Shown: positions 11,220-22,817 of the stretch, piece by piece
Position numbering within the stretch: the stretch's first letter is position 1
How the letters are laid out: each line of letters starts with the position of its first letter
NCBI GenBank assembly: GCA_018343915.1
Contig: JABRWF010000001.1
Span: 2,976,001 to 3,040,000 of the forward strand
Source of the DNA: Agroathelia rolfsii
Lineage: Eukaryota; Basidiomycota; Agaricomycetes; Amylocorticiales; Amylocorticiaceae
Length of the DNA: 64,000 nucleotides
Direction: 5' to 3'
Translations under genes and position numbers: made by a program
Notes under the pieces: generated by a model
Told to the model about the DNA's origin: nothing
Database searches by the model: none
The model's input: the letters and a program-made list of their open reading frames with translations, nothing else

Positions 11220-12520
11220 TTATATGCCCTCGTTCCACTGCTCTTGCTCAACAGAGTTTCGATGTGTGGCCCTGCGCTTGCCTCTGGTATAGTGTTTTGG
11301 CCCTCCAAGCTATTGAAATGAGCGGATGAGCAAACAGGCCATAAATAGCACATTAGCATAGCAAAAAGAGTGGTCGGCTTACACCCATGACGTGCAAGTA
11401 CTTGCACTTCGACCAGTGCTTGTGCCAATTCGTCAAATAGTAGTCATGGCTGTCTGTCGATTGAGATGCGGCAGATGGCGTTGTCATCCTCTTGCGCCGC
11501 TCGCCAACGATGCTGGCCTGGCAGCCGCGGCACTGTGTCCAGTTGGGGCCGTACGCAATCACAGCAGGTGACATTTCTAGTTCTTGCTTACGCTGTTCCG
11601 TGTTTTTGTTCTTGCGATGCTTGCCCTGCGCTGGTGCGGGTTCGTCGTAGAGCTCTTGCATCCTCACTAATTCTTCCTGGGCTGGCATGACTAACGAAGA
11701 GAAATCATGAGGACCGTGTTGCGGCCTTACATCCAGAACAAGCGGATCTGAACGCTCCTTTGGCTGGTGTGTAGATCTCTACATCAGTCGATATCCTAAT
11801 TTATCATAGATATCGATTGGGACATACCCCGGTAGGAATCTCTATTGTCCTGGTTTGTGGGCTATGGTCATCACCGGCGCTTACAAAGCCTAGATGCACA
11901 TTTTCAGTTTCTTGCATATTATTCTGTTCCCATTCAATTTCATTATTGGGCAGATCAAGGCTGTTGCCGTCATCGTCGTCCTCGAAGGAGTATTCACTCT
12001 CAGTCGAGCTACGCCCCAGAACACCAAGCTCCGCCCCAATGTCTTCCTGCGACCATCTTGCCGGCACGAGTCTGCCCAGTCTCGGCACTGAAGCCATGGA
12101 TGTGGCAAACAATGATCCAGCACCTGTGTGCGGGTGTTGTTCGCCTTCCGGGCCAAAGTGATCATAGTTCTCCCGAGAAGAGGCACGTCCGCGAATATGT
12201 GGCGTTGTCACTCTACCATCTGCTGCGTAAAGATGTGCTTGTAGGAGAGGTGACAGAGGGTGATGAATGTCAGCCATATGAGCTACTTCACGGAGCAGTG
12301 GTGGTGAAATGGGGTTTAGTTCGACGGTGCCTGGATACATCCTGGTATTTACGACTTGAAGCCGAGTAAAAGAAGGTAGCTCTTGTAATGAGCCGGTTCG
12401 AGGTATTGGAGGGTCAGGAGGATCCAAACCAGGTCTCTCCATGAAATACTGAGCGTATTGCTGTGCTGAGCGTTTGGGGATTGAGTCGATGTTATGAGGC
12501 TCTAGTCGTGTATGATTCAT
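11220..12520 (-). CDS. Unknown protein with C-terminal Cys/His cluster
   Basis: Four exons (complement of 11828-12520, 11731-11776, 11383-11690, 11220-11309) give 378 residues. I do not recognise a family. The N-terminal two thirds is polar and rich in Pro, Ser, Asp and Glu, with an acidic patch (EDDDDGNS) near residue 205 and no membrane segment. After residue 290 there is a basic stretch (GKHRKNKNTEQRK), then QCRGCQ and, some 40 residues later, NWHKHWSKCKYLH. The spacing of Cys and His suggests a possible zinc-binding site. The C-terminus is basic (HYTRGKRRATHRN). A nuclear or nucleic-acid-binding role is possible but is inference only. The start is the first ATG in the long frame; the frame stays open a few codons upstream. 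The third exon's acceptor was chosen because it alone keeps the frame open. Confidence 0.6.
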
Positions 12521-14128
12521 GGTACGGTATGTCCCCCGAATCACTAACGCGATGCGAAGGTGAGCGCGGCTAGATAGTACTCAGGGCCTAGGAGGGACGT
12601 CAAAGTGGGAAAGTATCATGACGCCTTAAATAGTGCCACAGCTGTTCAGGATATCGTGCAGAAGCTAGGTGAAGTGGATCTGGTGTGTGGTCGTGTCAAT
12701 CCAAAGTTGGACCATGAGCCGGATGCGAGGTGTCCGGCCCCTGGCACTTGCACTCTTTCGCACTCCACAACACACCTTCTGCCTCCCCAGCATTCAAAGT
12801 AGACTTTGCGATGACTTGTGGTTCAAATTTGTTATCATGGCCATTGAGACTGGTCCTCCTTTTTACGGCCAACACCTTCGTTGTTTCACATCGAAAACCA
12901 GCGTTTGACCTCCCATGTTTATTGATTTTCATCTCTCAGGCTCGAGGCATGAATTAGGGTCGAAGCCCCAACCCAGGTTAACGGGACTTCTGACCGGTTC
13001 CTTATGCCTTTTGGTGCGCAGATGTTGGTATTCTACGTACACATACACCCATTACTGTTTCTTTCACCACCCAAACTCGTCCTTTGTTCTCATTCAATCT
13101 CTCCATCCTTATAGATAGGTCATGACACATCCTCGCTCATCGGCCACCACACCTCAAGCTAGCCAGACGTCGATAGATCATTGAGCATGCGGAGTATCGT
13201 GGGGTTTAGGGTAGCTGGTCGCCGATCAAGCGCACCTTGTAGATAGGGTCGATTCGATGTACACTTTGATCAAGCCGTCAAATCCCAGCTATGTAAATAC
13301 CACTTTGGGGGTACTAATTCCTCGGACACATTTGCTCAGGTTTGATGATGATTATATAATATCCTTACCCACAAGTCAATAAATGTTAATTCCTGTAGCT
13401 AAAAGAGCTGAATTGGGACCAGAGACTTGCTATATCAGACCACAGACATTGCTACCTTCCTGTCAAGCCCCAGAGTCAGGCTAATCCAGTATATCTCACT
13501 GCAGCCATTGTGCAAGATTTACCATACCCTTCCAAATGATGATTATAGATTGTGCGCCGTCTTGAAGCGAAGCTTAGGAGTGGATAGTTTTGATAGTGCA
13601 TGGGACTAATACACGGTCGACGGGCTTACCACCCGCTGTCATTCCTCCTATATTTATTTTCCTTCTTCCGGATGAAGAAATGTGAAAGTGATGTAGCGTC
13701 ATTACGTAATATAATTTACAAGATGAATTGCTGCAGTTGCCACCGTCCGTCGGGCTAGGGACGACCTCTACTTGGTCAAGGTAGCATTTTCCACGACGAC
13801 TGGGTTGAAGCGCAAGACAGCACTTGAACGTTTGTACAACCTCTGAACGTGAAAAACATACTAAAAGAAAAAGAAAAATCATGGCCACTGCCGCACGAAC
13901 GTACACACACCTCTCCAATCGTGCAAGAGATCGTGCAAGTCTCCAGCGCAAAACGGTCGTGAAGAACTCACTTGATAATCCATTCAAAGTCGCCTGGTAT
14001 ATATCCACCATCAATGCACTTTGCAATCTTTCCCACTCTTGACCTGCGCGACATTCTCACAAAGGCCATCTGTTCCTCAGAATGTTCAAAACACTATCCT
14101 TGCCCATTTACTTTCACTACTGGAAGTT
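12521..14128. other. Long spacer, divergent promoters
   Basis: It lies between the start of the Cys/His protein gene (-) and POP3 (+). The frames seen are short and show no motifs. A 150-codon frame at 13574-14026 (-) overlaps the POP3 upstream region, includes one hydrophobic stretch and has no other support. The region probably holds both promoters and little else. Confidence 0.5.
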
Positions 14129-15044
14129 ATGGCGAAGCCTCGCGTGGTAGCCGCTCAAGAGAGGCAAAAACGCAAGTCGGCACAGTATCAGGAAAAGAAG
14201 GAGCTGAAGCGCAGGAAGACTGATAGTACGGGGGACGCCGTCCAAGTCTACCCTCCCTCGACGACGGAAGTCGAAATGGCCACATCTTCGTCCGACCCCG
14301 ATGCGCAGGGTTCGGAAGCTGCACCGTCTGCCACAAAATCTATAGACATAGAAGAAGCTCTAAAGAGTGACCCCGGCCCCACTGAATCGCCTCAGCACAT
14401 CGTCATGGGCATCAACAACGTCGCAAAGTGCCTCGAAGATCAAATCAAGCAATTACGAACAGCTATCACAGTCCCTCACGCTGGTGCGTCGAGGAATAAG
14501 TCCCAAGGGTCTCTTGTCAGACCGCTCGACACGGTATTTGTATGCAAGGGCGATGTCGACCCGCCCATCCTGATATCCCACCTCGTACAACTGGTCGGAT
14601 CTTACAACTCCGCTCTCAGGGGACGTGCAATATCACAAGACAGTGATCGTAAACCAATACTGATCGTACCTCTTGCCAAGGGTGCAGAGGAGCAGCTTGC
14701 TGCAGCCCTTTCTGTTAGAAGAGTTGCAACATTTGCCTTTGACGTATGGATCCATTTCCCTCTCAATCATCATTCTTTTTCTTACGCTGTTTCCGATAAA
14801 CTAGAGGACGATGGTGCTTGCCAACCCACTCAAGACTCTTCTGGAAAGTGTACCACTTGTTTATGCGCCATGGACAGCTCCCATCATTGAAGCTGAGCCA
14901 CCATCCCAAGCACTTGTACGTACACAGATAAAGCAAGTCCAGGTATCCGCACCCAAGGATATGAAGGCGGCCAAGGAAATGAGAGTCAAGGGGCGTGCGG
15001 CGACGAAAGAGAAGAAAAAGAGGAGGGTGACAATAACGGCATGA
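14129..15044 (+). CDS. POP3: RNase P/RNase MRP subunit Pop3
   Basis: Two exons (14129-14743, 14805-15044) give 284 residues. Pop3 is a protein subunit shared by the nuclear RNase P and MRP ribonucleoproteins that process pre-tRNA and pre-rRNA. It is related to human RPP38 and the L7Ae fold. Visible support: a basic N-terminus with an ERQKRK-type stretch, a segment HIVMGINNVAKCLE typical of the family, then DTVFVCKGDVDPPILISHL and a conserved end containing VSAPKDMKAAKEMRVK followed by Lys/Arg-rich residues. The 61-base intron joins the two halves in phase (FAFD then RTMVLANPL). The ATG used starts MAKPRVVAA; the frame is open further upstream but lacks family-like sequence. The gene converges with the F-box gene, with only 79 bases between stops. 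Confidence 0.8.
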
Positions 15045-15123
15045 CGTTGAACAGAAAAAAAATAGCGAAAGGAAGATACAATTCCAAGTCTTGATACACA
15101 GTTTGATATAATGGTATTCGTGT

Positions 15124-17703
15124 TTAGTTCACCGAAATATAAACGGGAAAAGGTCGATGCGACGCCAGCATAGAGTCCAGGAACAGGTCACAGTATTCTT
15201 CCTCCTTGATATCTGACTCAATGTGACTAAAGAAATGCAATCAGTGTTGATATTGATAGGATGGGTAACAAGGGCTTACTATCGTTTATAATGGTCAGAA
15301 AGTTGTGCATGCATGATAATTTCTTTGTCCGGACATATCCTGCAAACACCGACTGCTTTGTATGTCTCAGGAAATGGGGGAGATGCAATTTTTTCCAATT
15401 CTTGAACAACCGGGATAAGATGTTTATTGAGCATTGTCCAGTTCATACAAGTACGCTGCTCGTGAGTATGCTTATAGACGGCATGGAGGACCTATAGCAA
15501 GAACATTTACTTGCTTTTGATGCGTGTTGGAGAAGTGAGGTGGAACTTACAGCTTGTGTCCATGAAAGCACGAGATTTTCTCCATCTTGGGTACACAAGG
15601 GGCAAATAAACCGGACGTCTAAAGAGTCCATCTCGCCAGCTGTAATCATGTCTGGGTCCTTTTTGCAGGTCAGTATAAGCTGTCTGGCAACGAAAGTCGC
15701 CGCCGTGTCAAAAGTCAATGAATCATTGTTCATGTTCGGGTATTGCATCCATGGTAGTTGAGTGGTCTGCCTCCATACTTGAAAGTCGAACGTATGTTCT
15801 TCATATGGTGGTCTCACGTAAGTATTCCCCCGAAAACATGCGTGCACAAGGACACGTGGATATTGGAGCAAATCCGTCCGGCATCGGGCACATTGGAAAA
15901 AGGTGGTGGCGAGCCATAACCTAGCTACTCCGGGAACTCCAGATCTCATAATATTTCCAAACGAGGGCGTGGGGGGTAAGAGCTTGACAAAGTATTCGTC
16001 AATTTTTTGCGACCAGTCCGCAGTCAATTTTGGTAACCGAGAGAGGACTCTTGTGAAGCTATGTTGAAGAACTTGCTCCTCAAAAGGTGCCTCTAATATT
16101 TCTCTGAACTCGGGGAAGTGTGCGACGTCCGCTACTCCGGGTATTATTTCTTTCGGTCGTTCCAGAGAGCGGGTGCGCAGTACTTTCGCGAGCAGCATTA
16201 TGCGATCGCACAGTTGTTTCTCCCTCAGACGCCTGAGGCGAACAGTGCGATGGTGCTGGATAATGGTAACTAAATCCGACTGTATTTTGTTCCAGGCTAG
16301 CAACAATTTGAACAACAGTTCCTTCGCTAGCTTTTAGGATACAATACTTACCCCGGTCCGTCAGTGGTCGAGATTTGTGAAATTCTGAATGTCGAAGCAG
16401 CGATCGGTCTTCCTCTTCCAGTATAAAATCAACCTCTTCAGACCATCCTAAGTCTCGTAACTTTTGCAATATACTTACCGGATCTCAATGAACAGTTAAG
16501 CGAATGAGAGAAGAACGATACTACTTACACCTGTTTCCTTTCCTTGCGTATGTTTTGCAATTCATCTCTGCGGTCTTTCGTCCGACTCGCATCCCAATAC
16601 TTGCAATCTTCAGCGTGCTGATTAAATACGCTAAATGAGCAAAAGACATAAATTCATGATAAAAGAAAATGTTAAAAACGACCTCTTTGATTGCATCAGT
16701 TTCTCTGGCGCAACATTGCAAGAACTCGGTCAGCCGTTCGTCTTCAAGTAGCCCCGTTGTGTTCACGAAGTTCACTACGTCTGCTTTCAAGAATAGCATA
16801 TGAGGACCTCCTGTGGTGAAGTTAATCAGTGATGAAACTATACGATAACACAAGAAGTAACCTTTCTGACGGAAATACATGCTATAAGGCAAGTATTTGA
16901 AGCCTGTGAATCCGGGGCGCAGAATCACTGGCACCATGGATGCAAAGCGGGGTTGGTCAATCAGGATATCACTGTGGACATATCATCCGGACGAGACTCA
17001 TGACATGAAAGACATGTGAGGTCATACGTTTCATGGACACAATGGTTGCAAATGCGCATTCGTAACTCCCATAGTGTTGCATAAGCTTGCTTGCCACAAT
17101 TCTGCAAGTACCTGAATTTCAGAAACATAAGGAGTATCATTCAGACATATCTGCGCACATAACATTTATTCTCAAACGCAAGTGAGGCGAATTGGGGCTC
17201 GTTCAGATCAGGCGGGCAGGCGGGCAAGCCTTTGACAGAAGCAAGTGCATTTTTCCAGATAAATATAACCCTTTTATTCATCAGCGCCGAGCGCAGGCTC
17301 TTGGTGGTACGGGAAATATGCAGTAAATCAAGCGGATGCAGGACAGAAAAGATCTTGGGTCCTTGTTGTTAGTACTCGCGGAATGACATCTCTTAAGAAG
17401 CTGGTTTACTTCGTAGAGGATATCGAGAGGCATGTCTAATAACATGGCCAGTCTGCCTCGTACGCGGTATCTCTTCTTGTGTAGCTTTTCGTTATTAGCC
17501 CTGTGTTCGTCGGCATCATGATCGACGACAGCTGGTCTTGTCTTTTTGCGGCTAGGGCTCCGAGTTGCGGGGGCAGATTCGGACGGAGATTGAGGTGAGT
17601 CGATGTCATCATTGTCCACATCTCCAGACTCGAGTTGTTCAACATACACGACTGCTTTTCTCTTGCGAGCAGACCGCCTGAGGGGTGTTTGCTGGCTGGG
17701 CAT
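15124..17703 (-). CDS. F-box protein with Cys-x2-Cys motif
   Basis: Ten exons (complement of 17410-17703, 17159-17353, 17028-17101, 16810-16971 split by an intron at 16811-16861, 16683-16810, 16529-16617, 16352-16473, 15551-16296, 15280-15491, 15124-15226) give 690 residues. The basic, Ser-rich N-terminus ends in RGRLAMLLDMPLDILYEIFS, the start of an F-box, which continues through HPLDLLHISRTTKSLR. F-box proteins recruit substrates to SCF ubiquitin ligases through Skp1. After the F-box comes CYNCGKQAYATLWELR with ICNHC, a paired-Cys arrangement seen in many Agaricomycete F-box proteins. The C-terminal half has further Cys clusters (FQCARC, FICPLC, CRIC-type pairs). The substrate is unknown. 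The acceptor for exon 3 was set so that the Cys motif and frame are kept. The gene is divergent from the acyltransferase gene. Confidence 0.75.
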
Positions 17704-18149
17704 GATGACTCGGAGCAAGGTGGCAGACACGACTGCTCCACAGATCAAGGCTTCAAGTTACTGTGACCGAGGCAAGGCAGCGTTCGGAAGCAAGAAGTAG
17801 ACGGGCTTATTTTGTTAATTTCCAACTCAATATAGTAATTTCCAGTTTTACCTAATGCAGAATCCGAGTGCGTGACGTGTGTCACAGAGCTCGGACCGAT
17901 GGCGGCTGAATGGGCATAAGCAGTCTGAGGCACGCACCATGAATGTAATCTGACCTGTTTCAATTTCTGGAGTGTGCAGCCCGTTTGACTGGTTTGACAC
18001 GCACATCTCTGCGTATCAAAACGGCCTTCGATTCGCCTTTTCTGGTTATATGAATAAACCCATCGTTTCCTTGAAATGAGCCAGGCCTCCCATTCCATCC
18101 CCGCTTGCTAACACCAGCAGACCTTCTTACTTCCTCCTTGCTCAACGCC
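17704..18149. promoter_or_regulatory. Divergent promoter region
   Basis: 446 bases between the F-box gene (-) and the acyltransferase gene (+). No coding signal was seen. A 188-codon antisense frame at 17960-18526 overlaps it and the first acyltransferase exons but has no motif. Confidence 0.5.
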
Positions 18150-20053
18150 ATGGCTAGCATTGTTCTCGATTCTGCTAACGGCATAAGAGTTGATGCTGAA
18201 AAGCCAGCAGATACTCGCTTATCTTTTGAAAGAAAGATGGGGCACAGCGAGACATCATACTTTCTACCCTCACGCGCATCAGGTGTAAACGATATGTATG
18301 ATGGCTTTGTCCTTGGATTTGGATTATGCTTACTTGGCATATACATAGGTATCTGCATCTGGGCATGGATGCTCCTGAACGTCTTGTTGAGTACAAGCGT
18401 GTAAAGACCGTGTGGGCAATCATGCGCGGCAGACATCCTCTCTTTGCATGTCGTGTTGAAATGCACGACTATGACGATATCCGCTTCGTGTAGGCTGCGA
18501 TCCGATCTTTGTGGTCTTTTGATCATTACTGACCGTATCTTAGCTATACTCCGCCCCTGACCATTGCTGAAGTATTTGAGGACGCAGAAAAATCTTTAGA
18601 TTTCCGAGCACAAACAGGAGAAGGTACGTCCGGAATATGTCAGCATGTGCTTTTCATTCTAATAACTTGGCACAGAGATGACAGATTCCTATCTTAATGG
18701 CCCTCGTATATTAAGTAATAAGAAGTTGTCTTGTCTCGTCGTAGCTCAGCCTTGGAGACGTGGCCAGACACCCGACATATCATCGTCACCAGAGTCTAGA
18801 GACACGATCCGAGACGTTCGATTCATGCTCTCTACGACTCATTATGTTGGTGATGGTGTCTCTTTGCATACCTGGGCCAATCACTTCTTCGGCTTGCTTG
18901 GTTCTCAGAAGACGCAGAAGGAGCTTGACGATATTCTTCAGAACGAGTGGAATTTGCGCTGGACCAAGCTCCGTAATGATGTGTGCTACATATCTTTAAT
19001 AACATTTGTGCGTATCGCTGATTATTTATCAACAGCCTGCATCTGCCCTTCCCGAGAACATGGAGAAGAACTTTATACCCGTCCAAGGCCGGTTCCGCAA
19101 AGCTGCCACACAAATAGACTTTCAGCTCAGCCAAAACAAGCTCGTTGTTCGTCTTCATGTTTATTACACTCGATTGGATTTTCAAGCTGATCAACGAACT
19201 TGTTAGGGCGGACAAGTCTTTCCACGCCGTAAAGACCCTGTGCGCAAGACTGTAGTTCCCTATTCCATTTACGACCCCGAGCGAACCAAGAAGATGATAA
19301 AAACTTGCAAGGCTCATGGCGTCTCTATCTCGGCTGCCCTTTTTGCTATTTGCAACTTTGCTTGGGCAGGTATTACAACTCAAGACAGGTCCCTTCCCAT
19401 GTAAGTCCATAGTACCAGCATTTCTAGCTCAAAATGGACACTGAGTACCATTTAGGATGATGTATTCTGCAGTCAATGTTCGGCCATATCTCAACAAGCC
19501 TCCTGTGCACGATTCATACTGCTATCTTTCCATTGGTTATTTCAACGTCATTCTGCCCTCCTTCTTACCACCCCCGGAGAACAGAGACAAGGTGTTCTGG
19601 CACCGAGCTCGTATCGCCAAGGATCAAAGTGCCAGCGTAGGCAAAAATCCCATGCTCGTCTCGCGGACACTTGAGATGGCCCGTAAACGCGGGGATCAAG
19701 CCCGTGCATGGGGAAAAGAGGATGATGAGCGCGAAAAGGGCACTTTCGTGCCTCCACCCCCAGTTAAGAAGCCTGAGGGACCCCCTCCTGCCCCCTCGGC
19801 GGCGCTCTTTGGGCTTTCAATGCTGGGCAACCTAGATGCTATATACCAACACGCTACTTGGCCTGAGATCAAGATGCACACCCTCACTAGTGGCTCAAGA
19901 CAGCGTAACGGTGCGATGTTAATGTTCGGCTATACCTTCGCCGGGAGGATGTGGGTTCTTACCGGTTATGACGAAAATGGGTATGAGAAGCCTTGGGTGC
20001 AGAACTTCCTTGATAATGTTTCTCGAGGGATAGACGAGTTTTTGCTTCAGTGA
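18150..20053 (+). CDS. CoA-dependent acyltransferase-like protein (HxxxDG)
   Basis: Seven exons (18150-18295, 18349-18489, 18544-18623, 18676-18980, 19036-19146, 19207-19400, 19456-20053) give 524 residues. Around 18838-18860 the protein reads THYVGDGVSLH, the HxxxDG catalytic motif of the condensation/BAHD/alcohol O-acetyltransferase superfamily, in which His acts as general base. Before it are MRGRHPLFACRVE and a strand ending RFMLS, both in the order expected for that fold. The C-terminal half has SLPMMMYSAVNVRPYL, like the second-domain core, then a Pro-rich insertion (VPPPPVKKPEGPPPAPSA), then a stretch ending GYTFAGRMWVLTGYDENG. The acyl donor and acceptor cannot be told. No biosynthetic cluster surrounds it, so a secondary-metabolite role is not supported. 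The donor at 19147 could also be three bases earlier. Confidence 0.65.
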
Positions 20054-20330
20054 TTAGGATAACTTTCGGATGCTGGTCAATTTTTTTTCGCGCGTTTGTG
20101 TACTTTCTTTAGAATATATCTGTATCCTTGTGCAAGTGGAGCCTCGTAAAGGATTCGACGGGAGTGAGTGAGTACTGCATCGGCGATTGATATGCCTCGG
20201 CCCGCGGCATGCCGAATGCATTTCATTACGAGCACGATATTATTTTCCTTACTTGAAGACGACTATACTTGTACTTCGTTTCCGGATCCAAGCTAGCATG
20301 CATGTACTGGTCTGAACCATCGCACTACCA

Positions 20331-22383
20331 ATGTCCTTCATGTTGCCCTTCGATTTGCTCGTCTCTACCTTGAGCCAGCTCCCGGGCCCAGTGAACAGTC
20401 ATGACGAATCGAGCGTCCGGACACTTGTGTCATGTCTCGCCGTCAACTCTCACTTTCGCTCGGTCGCATCGCTCTCGCATCTCTGGGAACCATACTATCA
20501 TGCTCGATATCGGTATTGCAATGCAGATAGAGAGCGACAAAGGTTTGAACTGCACCAGGGCAATTATTATCTCATGTATAGGGAGAGGAGAGAAATAGAT
20601 AATCGTGCTCTCGATATCCTCAGCACTGTCGTACTCAGTCGCACAGAGCGGCAGAGTAAGGCGTGCGCATTACCTGATCTAGGCTACGATTCCTGGGACG
20701 TTCTTGAGGCGGAGAAGTACCAGCCTATACCGACGGTTTTTCGCCCGAATTATGAGAGGGATGATGATAGTGATGACGACTCCCTCACTAGGCCTCATGC
20801 TGTCACCCGTATCTTCTGGGCTAAAATGTGCCAGGGCGTGATAGCCAAAAGGCACGCCATATCTCTCTGGTCAAAAGTCCATGCTCAAAGGCATGAACCC
20901 GCGCCCCCATCTAGGCCGTCTCTAGAGGAGGTGTTTGCAGGGCTTTCCGAGTTCTTTGGATACTCATATTTGGAACTAGAAGATCGTATGGACCATCTCC
21001 GTCTGCAATGCAAAGAGCAACTTGGCCTGCAGGGCGTGGTAACTGACCCAGCAGCGAATGGATTTGATATCAACAATGTATGTGTTAGCGTCTGTGCATT
21101 CATGCGTAGTGAAGGGCTTGGCGCAGTAGACGGTAATCCCTTTTCTCATATACTTGTGGTCTTTTGTCTCTCTTCGTATTAACCGTAATATCCTTGCTTA
21201 TACTAACAGGAAGCGAATTTCATGCACTCTTGAATCATTTCCCTCACCATTACCATTACAACCCAACGATTCCACTACCCCTTGTCAGCGTCTTCGTCTC
21301 ACTACTTGATGCCCTCAACTTTCGAGCCTGGCCAGTCAACGTCCCTGGCCGAGTCATTGCTCGCGTCTCGAACCCAACCATACCCCAGAAACCAGTCTTT
21401 GTCGACGTCTACGACTCAGAGGAGCATGCCGTCCTCTCACACGAGGATGACCTACCAATCCTCATGGCTCGCCTGCAGGCTGACGAATTCGGCCGCCCGG
21501 CCGACGTGCTCGCGCCCGCATATACGGAAGACATGCTCCTACGTGCGACACGCAATATCTTCACCTCCTTCGAGCTCGCACGCCGGGAGCTCCGGACTGT
21601 AGCCGACGTCGAGTTTGTCACATCGGCCATGTACGCTGCGCTGTGCGCCGACGCACTTTGCACGGACGACATACAGAGTTGTCAACAGTTGTGTGCGCAC
21701 ACGCGCATGTTCCCGCTCGATGCGCGCGCGGTGCTGTTGGACGGGCTGAAGCCGCAGTTGAGCCATCGTGCTGCAATCGCGCTGCAGTCGTCATATGAAT
21801 ATTATGGATCACCGGATGTGGATGTGCGAAAGCCTAGAAGTGATCCGCGTGTGTTGTTTAAGGTTGGGACGGTATTCCATCATAAGATGCATAAATATGA
21901 TGGATGTATCACGGGTTGGGATGCAAGTATTTCCTTTCTTCATCTTTTTGGTCGTTTCGTCGTCGACGGATGACATCCCCTTCTCTCTATCTTCTTTCGT
22001 TTAAGTCCGCGCTAATTTGAATCAACAAACAGTCTAAATGCGAGGCCGATGATTCTTGGATACGGAGATGGAACGTCGATAGCCTGTCAGATGGTCGAGG
22101 CCAGCCATTCTACGAGGTGACAGATGTTTTGGGTGCTACACGATGTACGTACTATAATCACATAGGGCGCTTCAAAGATTACAGACGCTAATACCTAAAC
22201 TCTGCAGACGTTGCACAGCAAAACATCCAACCACGAGATCTGACGTGGAAGTTAGCACGCGAGTTTAGGGAGAAAACGCCGTCGTTGGACAGATGGTTCG
22301 AGGGCGTCAAGATGGCCGAAGATGGTCTGCGGAGGTTTGCACCCAGTCCTGAACTGCAGGCAATGTATCCTGAAGATGTATAG
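20331..22383 (+). CDS. FBXO21-like F-box/SirB1/YccV protein
   Basis: Four exons (20331-21132, 21210-21922, 22033-22144, 22208-22383) give 600 residues, close to the size of human FBXO21. The order is an F-box-like start (LPFDLLVSTLSQLPG, about residues 5-60), a SirB1/transglutaminase-like middle (EEVFAGLSEFFGYSYLELED, then LLDALNFRAWPVNVPGRVIA) and a C-terminal YccV-like domain beginning FKVGTVFHHKMHKYDGCITG and continuing PFYEVTDVLGATRYVAQQN. YccV-like domains bind hemimethylated DNA in bacteria and occur in FBXO21. This domain order supports an SCF substrate receptor. The second intron begins GC (GCAAGT at 21923) and is required: the nearby GT donor would give an immediate stop. The gene follows the acyltransferase in the same direction, 277 bases downstream. 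Confidence 0.78.
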
Positions 22384-22817
22384 CATTGAACTTTTGAAGC
22401 ACTCAGATTATTTTGGATTGTTTGTGAAGTATCCTGTATTTATGCACACTTATTCACATCATTTACCACACAGAGAAGGAAGAAAACGGGTATTGATCAT
22501 ATTTAAGTATACAGAGTATTCATATGGAAATGAGTGATTTAGTCCAAGCCATCGGTAAATTAATAAAGCCGAAAAGAAAAAAAGAAACAAGGAGTGGTGA
22601 TAGCGTGTAAATAATCCACAAATAAAAAATGAGTGAAGGTGAAGAGATAATAATACGTGCGCGTATATGCGCAGGAAATAGGGAATAAGTGTGATGAAAA
22701 TGAAGCAATCGTTTTCTTGCTTGTCTCATCTGTGTCGGAAAAAGGGGGTATTTCACTTGCATCTCCGCTAGCACACCTCTTCCTTCACGTCCTAACACCT
22801 GACCAAGAAAACGAAAA
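22384..22817. other. Convergent 3' spacer
   Basis: Between the stops of the FBXO21-like gene (+) and the C2 gene (-). A 92-codon frame at 22520-22798 (-) could be a readthrough or an alternative last exon of the C2 gene if the donor-like GTAAGT after WWGRK is used. I prefer the unspliced end. Confidence 0.45.

Noticed and set aside
11046..11321. 91-codon hydrophobic plus-strand frame
   Set aside because: It is antisense to the last exon and intron of the Cys/His protein gene, which has better support.
13574..14026. 150-codon minus frame with one hydrophobic stretch
   Set aside because: It overlaps the POP3 promoter and start region and has no family features.
17960..18526. 188-codon minus frame
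   Set aside because: It is antisense to the first two acyltransferase exons, whose frame carries recognisable fold segments.
22520..22798. Possible extra last exon of the C2 gene
   Set aside because: The unspliced end (WWGRKVSKARPATPVV) is shorter and more family-like. The added frame translates A/T-rich 3' DNA.
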